DNA from: Xenophilus sp. E41
GTDB taxonomy: Bacteria > Pseudomonadota > Gammaproteobacteria > Burkholderiales > Burkholderiaceae_C
DNA: 64,000 bases
Assembly: GCF_003671765.1 (NCBI RefSeq)
Contig: NZ_QPIB01000012.1
Location: forward strand, 52,758-116,757
Direction: 5' to 3'
Both the position numbers and the translations under genes were made by a program. Shown piece by piece: positions 59,415 to 64,000 of the stretch. The number at the start of each line of letters is the position of its first letter. The first letter of the stretch is position 1. The notes under the pieces were generated by a model. That model was not told the DNA's origin. It made no database searches and worked only from the letters and a program-made list of their open reading frames with translations.

Positions 59415-61184
59415 ATGCGCACCGCCGAGCCCTCCTCCTCGCCCACCGACGCCGCCGCGGACCGCTTCCTGGTCGAGTGCGAGGTGCTGCGGCTGAGCAC
59501 CCGGCCGCTGGGGCCCATCCTGGCGGTGCAGTTCCTGCTCAACGCCGGCGTGGCGGTGATCTTCGGCTGGCTGTACTCGCCCGTGCGGGCGGCGCTGTGG
59601 CTGACCGGCATCGCGGCGGTGACGGTGATGCGCGGCTATTTCCCGCAGCGCGTGCCGGAGACGCTCACGCCCGACACCCTGCGCCGCGCGCAGCGCATCC
59701 ACACGCTGCGCACCGGCGTCTGGGAGGCGGCGCACGGCCTGGCGGGCGTGCTGCTCTTCAATGCCGCCGACCCCATGCAGCAGCTGCTGCTGGGCCTGAT
59801 CGTGATGGGCATGACGCTGTCGTCGGCCTTCTCGGTGTCCTTCCACACGCCGGCGGTGCGGCTGGCCATCACGCTGCTGATGGCGCCGGTGATCGCCATG
59901 GGCCTGGCCTTCGGCGCGCCGCCGATGGTGGCGGTGGCCCTGCTGGGCGTGCTGCTGCTGGCGCTGATGCTCAAGCAGGTGGGCAGCCACAACCGCCAGC
60001 TCGAGGAGAACATCGGCCTGCGCCTGAACGCCCATGCGCTGCGCGAGCAGGCCCTGGCCGGCCTGCGCGATTCGCAGCAGGCGCAGGCCGAGCGGCTGCG
60101 CTTCTTCTCTGCCGCCAACCACGACCTGCGCCAGCCGGTCATGGCGATCGGCCTGCAGACGGCGGTGCTGCGCGAACAGCTGGACCAGGGCGCGCCCACC
60201 GCGGCGGTGCAGGGCACGGTCGCCGCGCTGGCCGACGCCCAGGCCGCGCTGGAAACACTGACCCACCAGTTGCTGGAGATCGGCCGCATCGAGGCCGGCG
60301 TCGAGGCGCTGGTGCGTGCCGCGGTGCCGCTCGCTCCACTGCTGGCCGAAGTCGCGCGGCAGGCCGGCGGCACGCGCATCCACGTGCGCTGCCCGGCGGA
60401 CGCCACGGCCTGGAGCGACGCCGTCGCGCTGCGCCGTATCCTGGCCAACCTGGTCGACAACGCCGTCAAGTTCGCGCCGCGCGGGCGCATCCTGCTGGCG
60501 GCGCGTCGCCGTGCGGGCGCGTGGCGCGTGGAGGTGCGCGACGGCGGCATCGGCATCGCGCCCGAGGCGCAGGCGCGCGTCTTCGGCGATTTCGAGCAGG
60601 TGGGCAATGCCGAGCGCAACCTGCAGCGCGGCCATGGGTTGGGCCTGGGCGTGGTGCGACGCCTGGCCGATCGGCTCCATCTCGTGATCACGCTGCGCTC
60701 CGCGGCCGGGCGGGGTGCGGTGTTCGGCTTCACCGTGCCCGCGGCGCCGGCCGATGCGCCCGTGGCCGACCGGCCCGCGCTGCGGCAGAGCCCGACGGTC
60801 GCCGCCACGCCGCCGCAGGCACTGCGTCCCGGCATCGAAGTGCTGGTGGTGGAGGACAACGCCGTGGTCGCGGCCAGCCTCGTCGCACTGCTGCGGCAGT
60901 GGTCGGCGCAGCCCCAGGTCTACGCCAGCGCGGCCGAAGCGCTGGCGCTGGCCGACCTGCGCCGCATCCAGGTCGCGCTGTGCGACATCCGGCTGCCAGG
61001 CGAGCTCGACGGCGTGGCACTGGCCGAGCGGCTGCAGGCGCACCGGCCGGGCCTGGTCATCGCGCTGGTCTCGGCCGACATCGACGAGGCCACGCAGTCA
61101 CACGCCCTCGCGCGCGGCTGGCACGCCCTGCGCAAGCCGGTGCAGCCCGCAGCGCTGCGCGCGGTGCTGGCGCGGGCGGGCTGA
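59415..61184 (+). CDS. Hybrid sensor histidine kinase 3 (six-helix sensor)
   Basis: A 589-residue hybrid kinase. Residues 33-187 hold about six hydrophobic helices with short loops and no periplasmic domain, unlike the kinases at 3921 and 7100. A coiled helix (190-228) leads to the H-box NHDLRQPVMAI with His236. The ATPase motifs are NLVDNAVKFAP, DGGIGIAP and GHGLGLGVV. The receiver has VVEDN, the acceptor Asp in LCDIRLPG and LRKPV. Sensing through the membrane helices is likely. It is divergent from the RlmL-like gene and convergent with rpoN. Confidence 0.92.
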   Translation: MRTAEPSSSPTDAAADRFLVECEVLRLSTRPLGPILAVQFLLNAGVAVIFGWLYSPVRAALWLTGIAAVTVMRGYFPQRVPETLTPDTLRRAQRIHTLRTGVWEAAHGLAGVLLFNAADPMQQLLLGLIVMGMTLSSAFSVSFHTPAVRLAITLLMAPVIAMGLAFGAPPMVAVALLGVLLLALMLKQVGSHNRQLEENIGLRLNAHALREQALAGLRDSQQAQAERLRFFSAANHDLRQPVMAIGLQTAVLREQLDQGAPTAAVQGTVAALADAQAALETLTHQLLEIGRIEAGVEALVRAAVPLAPLLAEVARQAGGTRIHVRCPADATAWSDAVALRRILANLVDNAVKFAPRGRILLAARRRAGAWRVEVRDGGIGIAPEAQARVFGDFEQVGNAERNLQRGHGLGLGVVRRLADRLHLVITLRSAAGRGAVFGFTVPAAPADAPVADRPALRQSPTVAATPPQALRPGIEVLVVEDNAVVAASLVALLRQWSAQPQVYASAAEALALADLRRIQVALCDIRLPGELDGVALAERLQAHRPGLVIALVSADIDEATQSHALARGWHALRKPVQPAALRAVLARAG

Positions 61185-61260
61185 GCAGCGTCGCCATCAA
61201 ATCGATGGCCAACGCGTCAGCGGGGCGGTCGTTGCGCGGCGATTTGGACCCGGTCCATCG

Positions 61261-61385
61261 GATGTATCCGTACGCGAAAGGCGCAAAGCTTCCACAACGA
61301 ACGCGAAAGAAGCCGAAGATTTTTTGGGCTGTTCTTTTGCGACTTTCGCGAAGTTTTCGCGTCCTTCGCGTACGGAAGTCCGATC
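61261..61385. repeat. 125-nt imperfect palindrome between kinase 3 and rpoN
   Basis: TCCGTACGCGAA (61267-61278) and TTCGCGTACGGA (61365-61376) are perfect 12-bp terminal arms. Inside, GCGC/GCGAAAGTCGC-type segments and T-runs (61320-61326) continue the symmetry with gaps. It lies in the 215-nt convergent gap and may serve both genes as terminator. It looks like a mobile palindromic element; I see only one copy here. Confidence 0.6.
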
Positions 61386-61399
61386 CCGTACCCCCCGCC

Positions 61400-62995
61400 C
61401 TACAGGGCCTTGCGCAGGTTCGCCGGCGCGATGCGCAGGGCCTCGCGGTACTTGGCCACCGTGCGGCGCGCGCACTCGATGCCCTGCTCCTTGAGCATCT
61501 CGGAGATCTGGCTGTCCGACAGCGGCTTCTTCGTGTTCTCGGAGCCGACGAACTGCTTGATGAGCGCGCGCACTGCCGTGCTCGACGCGTTGCCGCCGGT
61601 CTCGGTGCCCAGCGCGGAGCCGAAGAAGTACTTGAGCTCCACCGTGCCGAAAGGCGTGGCCATGTACTTCGCGGTGGTCACGCGGCTGATGGTGGACTCG
61701 TGCAGGCCCAGCTCGTCGGCGATCTCGCGCAGCACCAGCGGCCGCATGGCCAGCTCGCCGTGCACGAAGAAGTTCTTCTGCCGTTCGACGATGGCGTTGG
61801 ACACGCGCAGGATGGTGTCGAAGCGCTGCTGGATGTTCTTGATGAACCAGCGCGCCTCCTGCAGCCGCTGGCTCAGCGCCTGGCTGCCTTCGCCCTTGTG
61901 CGACTTGAGCGCGCCGGCGTAGATGTCGTGCACCCGCAGCCGCGGCATCACGTCGGGGTTGAGCTGCACCCGGAACTTGATGTTCGTGCCGCGCCCGGTC
62001 TTGGTGACGATCACGTCGGGCACGACGATGTTGCGCTCGACGTCGACGAAGCGCCGGCCCGGCTTGGGCTCGAGCCGCGCAATGAGCTGCATGGCCTGGC
62101 GCACCTCGTCCTCGGTGCTGCGCGTCAGCGTGGCCAGGCGCCGGAAGTCGCGCTTGGCCAGCAGCTCCATCGGCTGCTTGCAGATGGCCAGGGCCACCTT
62201 GCGCACGTCGGCGGCTTCGGGGTCGCCCTCGTCGTCCTCGGCGCCGGCGCGCAGCTGGATCGCCAGGCACTCGCCCAGGTCGCGCGCGCCCACGCCCACC
62301 GGCTCCAGGCTCTGCAGCAGGCCCAGCGCGACCTGGAAGTGGTGCACCAGGTCGTCGAACTGGTCGTTGTCGTCGCCGGCCAGGCCCGAGGCCAGCGCGG
62401 GCAGCGAGTCCTCGAGGTAGCCATCGTCGTTGAGCGATTCGATCAGGAAGCGCAGCGCGGCCGAGTCCTCGGGCGACAGGCGCAGCGACAGGGCCTGGCG
62501 GTGCAGGAAGGCCTGCAGCGACTCCTGGCTGCGCGCCAGCTCGGTCGCATCGGCGCGCTCGTCGTCGCCGGCGTTGTTGTTGCGGGCCGGCGCGTCGCCG
62601 CCCCACTCGGAATCGTCGGGCGCGAGGTCGACGGTGCCGTCGCCGTCCCAGTCGGGCTCGGAGGGTTCGCCCTCGACCGCGTCGGACACCGTGGACTCGG
62701 TGTCATTCTGGCCTGCAGCGCCCGTCCCGTCCGCGGAAGTAGCCATGGAACTGGTAGCCAACTCGCCGGCATCCTCGCGCTCTTCGCGCGGCGCGGGCGT
62801 GTCGGCCGCCTCGACGCCGAACTCCTCGCGCGGCGCCTCCTCGTTCAGGCGTTCGAGAAAAGGGTTGTCGTCGAGCATCTGCTCGACTTCCTGGCTGAGT
62901 TCGAGCGTGGACAGCTGCAGCAGCCGGATCGACTGCTGCAATTGCGGCGTGAGCGCGAGGTGCTGCGAGACGCGCAGCGACAGGCCTTGCTTCAC
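61400..62995 (-). CDS. rpoN: RNA polymerase sigma-54 factor RpoN
   Basis: A 531-residue sigma-54. Region I begins LSLRVSQHLALTPQLQQSIR and supports activator-dependent opening. A long acidic region (about 50-180) follows. The core-binding and HTH segments include GLHESTISRVTTAKYM, and ARRTVAKYREAL near the C-terminus is the RpoN box that reads the -24 element. It is 67 nt downstream of lptB in the same direction. Downstream genes common in other species (hpf, ptsN) are absent here. Confidence 0.97.
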   Translation of the reverse strand: MKQGLSLRVSQHLALTPQLQQSIRLLQLSTLELSQEVEQMLDDNPFLERLNEEAPREEFGVEAADTPAPREEREDAGELATSSMATSADGTGAAGQNDTESTVSDAVEGEPSEPDWDGDGTVDLAPDDSEWGGDAPARNNNAGDDERADATELARSQESLQAFLHRQALSLRLSPEDSAALRFLIESLNDDGYLEDSLPALASGLAGDDNDQFDDLVHHFQVALGLLQSLEPVGVGARDLGECLAIQLRAGAEDDEGDPEAADVRKVALAICKQPMELLAKRDFRRLATLTRSTEDEVRQAMQLIARLEPKPGRRFVDVERNIVVPDVIVTKTGRGTNIKFRVQLNPDVMPRLRVHDIYAGALKSHKGEGSQALSQRLQEARWFIKNIQQRFDTILRVSNAIVERQKNFFVHGELAMRPLVLREIADELGLHESTISRVTTAKYMATPFGTVELKYFFGSALGTETGGNASSTAVRALIKQFVGSENTKKPLSDSQISEMLKEQGIECARRTVAKYREALRIAPANLRKAL

Positions 62996-63062
62996 GAAGC
63001 AACGCCTCCCACCGGGTCCAAAGGCCAGTCGGTCACGAGCGAAATCGGCATGCCGACCCCGG

Positions 63063-63857
63063 TCACATTCGGAAGTGCTCGCCTAGGTACACGCGGCGTA
63101 CCTCGGCGTTGTCGACGATCTCCGATGGCGTGCCTTGTGCCAGCACTTGCCCGTCGCTGATGATGAAGGCGTGGTCGCAGATGCCCAGCGTCTCACGCAC
63201 GTTGTGGTCGGTGATGAGCACGCCGATGCCGCGCTCCTTGAGGAAGCTGATGATCCGCTGGATCTCGATCACCGCGATCGGGTCGATGCCGGCAAAGGGC
63301 TCGTCCAGCAGGATGAAGCGCGGCTGCGTGGCCAGCGCGCGTGCGATCTCGACGCGGCGGCGTTCGCCGCCCGACAGCGCCAGCGCCGGCGAATCGCGCA
63401 GGTGGTCCACCCGCAGGTCGGCCAGCAGTTCCGACAGGCGCTCCTCGATGCGCGCCTTGGGCAAGGGCACCGCGCGGCCGCGCTCGTCGGTCTCGGTCTG
63501 CAGTTCCAGCACGGCGCGCACGTTCTCCTCGACGCTGAGCTTGCGGAAGATCGAGGCCTCCTGCGGCAGGTACGACAGGCCCATGCGCGCGCGGCGGTGG
63601 ATGGGCATGTGGGCGATCGGTTCGCCGTCGATGGTGATCTCGCCGGCGTCGGCCCGCACCAGGCCCACGATCATGTAGAACGAGGTGGTCTTGCCCGCGC
63701 CGTTGGGGCCCAGCAGCCCGACCACTTCGCCCTTCTGCACGTCGAGCGAGACGTCCTTGACGACCTTGCGGCTGCCGTAGGTCTTCTGCAGGCCGCGCGC
63801 CTCCAGGCGGCTGCCGGCCACCCCCTTGTCGGCCCCGGGAATCACCGCCTCGATCAC
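63063..63857 (-). CDS. lptB: LPS export ATPase LptB
   Basis: A 264-residue cytoplasmic ATPase of the LptBFG complex that pulls lipopolysaccharide from the inner membrane. Walker A is GPNGAGKTT, the signature [17 protein letters not shown] and Walker [32 protein letters not shown] is the Q-loop region. The GTG start at 63857 overlaps the lptA stop by 4 nt (GTGA). A short N-terminal extension (residues 1-15) precedes the ABC fold. Confidence 0.97.
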   Translation of the reverse strand: MIEAVIPGADKGVAGSRLEARGLQKTYGSRKVVKDVSLDVQKGEVVGLLGPNGAGKTTSFYMIVGLVRADAGEITIDGEPIAHMPIHRRARMGLSYLPQEASIFRKLSVEENVRAVLELQTETDERGRAVPLPKARIEERLSELLADLRVDHLRDSPALALSGGERRRVEIARALATQPRFILLDEPFAGIDPIAVIEIQRIISFLKERGIGVLITDHNVRETLGICDHAFIISDGQVLAQGTPSEIVDNAEVRRVYLGEHFRM

Positions 63858-64000
63858 GGGCGCGATCCCTGGCTGTCCAGCGTGGTGCTGGGCCGCAGGC
63901 CCTTGCCGGCCGGTGTGGCGGGCGCCGGCGCGGGTGCGGCGGCGGGCGCCGGGCTGCGTCCGGCTGCCGCGGCGCCGGCCCCGGCGGCCTTGGGCGTGAG
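63854..64000 (-). CDS. lptA: LptA, C-terminal end (partial)
   Basis: The last 48 codons of a frame that runs off the right edge. The visible part is Ala/Pro/Gly-rich and ends [15 protein letters not shown], the type of tail seen on LptA in this group. Its position and 4-nt overlap with lptB fit the periplasmic LPS bridge protein. The folded domain is outside the window, so identity rests on context. Confidence 0.7.
   Translation of the reverse strand, partial: LTPKAAGAGAAAAGRSPAPAAAPAPAPATPAGKGLRPSTTLDSQGSRP

Noticed and set aside
61193-61209. GCCATCAAATCGATGGC as an eighth copy of the GCTATC repeat
   Set aside because: The stem matches with paired base changes, but the second hairpin and the GCAGCC-T-run part are missing, so it cannot be assigned to the family.

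Overview
The window is GC-rich DNA (roughly 70% by eye) from a betaproteobacterium, most likely Variovorax or a close relative in the Comamonadaceae. The pointers are the lptA-lptB-rpoN order, a thiL-pgpA-pncC run, an orphan Bug/TctC binding protein, several hybrid sensor kinases with the H-box SHDLRQP, and dispersed GCTATC-N5-GATAGC repeats of a kind I associate with this family. The genus is an inference. No rRNA, tRNA, CRISPR array, transposase or phage gene was seen, and no stretch over 300 bases lacks a gene (the longest, 21850-22148, is 299 bases).

Left part (1-22148). A T6SS baseplate gene (tssK) reads off the left edge. Next is a sensory locus: two overlapping PhnD-like binding proteins divergent from a hybrid kinase, then a second binding protein overlapping a second hybrid kinase. 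No ABC permease or ATPase is present, so the binding proteins look like ligand sensors. After a glycosyltransferase-like gene comes a two-partner-secretion operon on the minus strand, read CHAT peptidase -> TpsB -> TpsA adhesin. A katE catalase with a 48-residue membrane peptide gene in front of it closes this part.

Middle part (22149-35925). Transglutaminase-like protein, LigD and Ku (end joining), an aspartoacylase-like hydrolase and a hydrophilic small protein, then a housekeeping block: rpe, apaG, a cation antiporter coupled to a ybdK-type ligase, thiL-pgpA-pncC, an NTF2-like protein, a small acetyltransferase and an SDR lacking its catalytic residues.

Nitrogen block (36043-45109). A complete BMP-type ABC importer is divergent from a RutB/BiuH-like cysteine hydrolase, an amidase, a TetR regulator and a GGT-like Ntn hydrolase. 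A TAAGTAA-N8-TTACTTA dyad lies between the two arms. The set reads as uptake and stepwise deamidation of a ureide or base-derived nitrogen source.

Right part (45192-64000). A pentapeptide-repeat protein, a YecA/SEC-C protein, a membrane-tethered FMN glutamate-synthase-like protein and a kinase-like protein come first. A TetR/aminotransferase pair shares one long palindrome. A second TetR controls a Bug protein, cyclase, CocE hydrolase and fumarylacetoacetase run with a recognisable promoter and paired operators. Last come an RlmL-like methyltransferase, a third hybrid kinase, rpoN, lptB and the 3' end of lptA.

The most distinctive pattern crossing gene boundaries is a ~55-60 bp repeat present seven times. 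Two copies lie inside thiL and the RlmL-like gene in the same orientation, length (54 nt) and reading frame.
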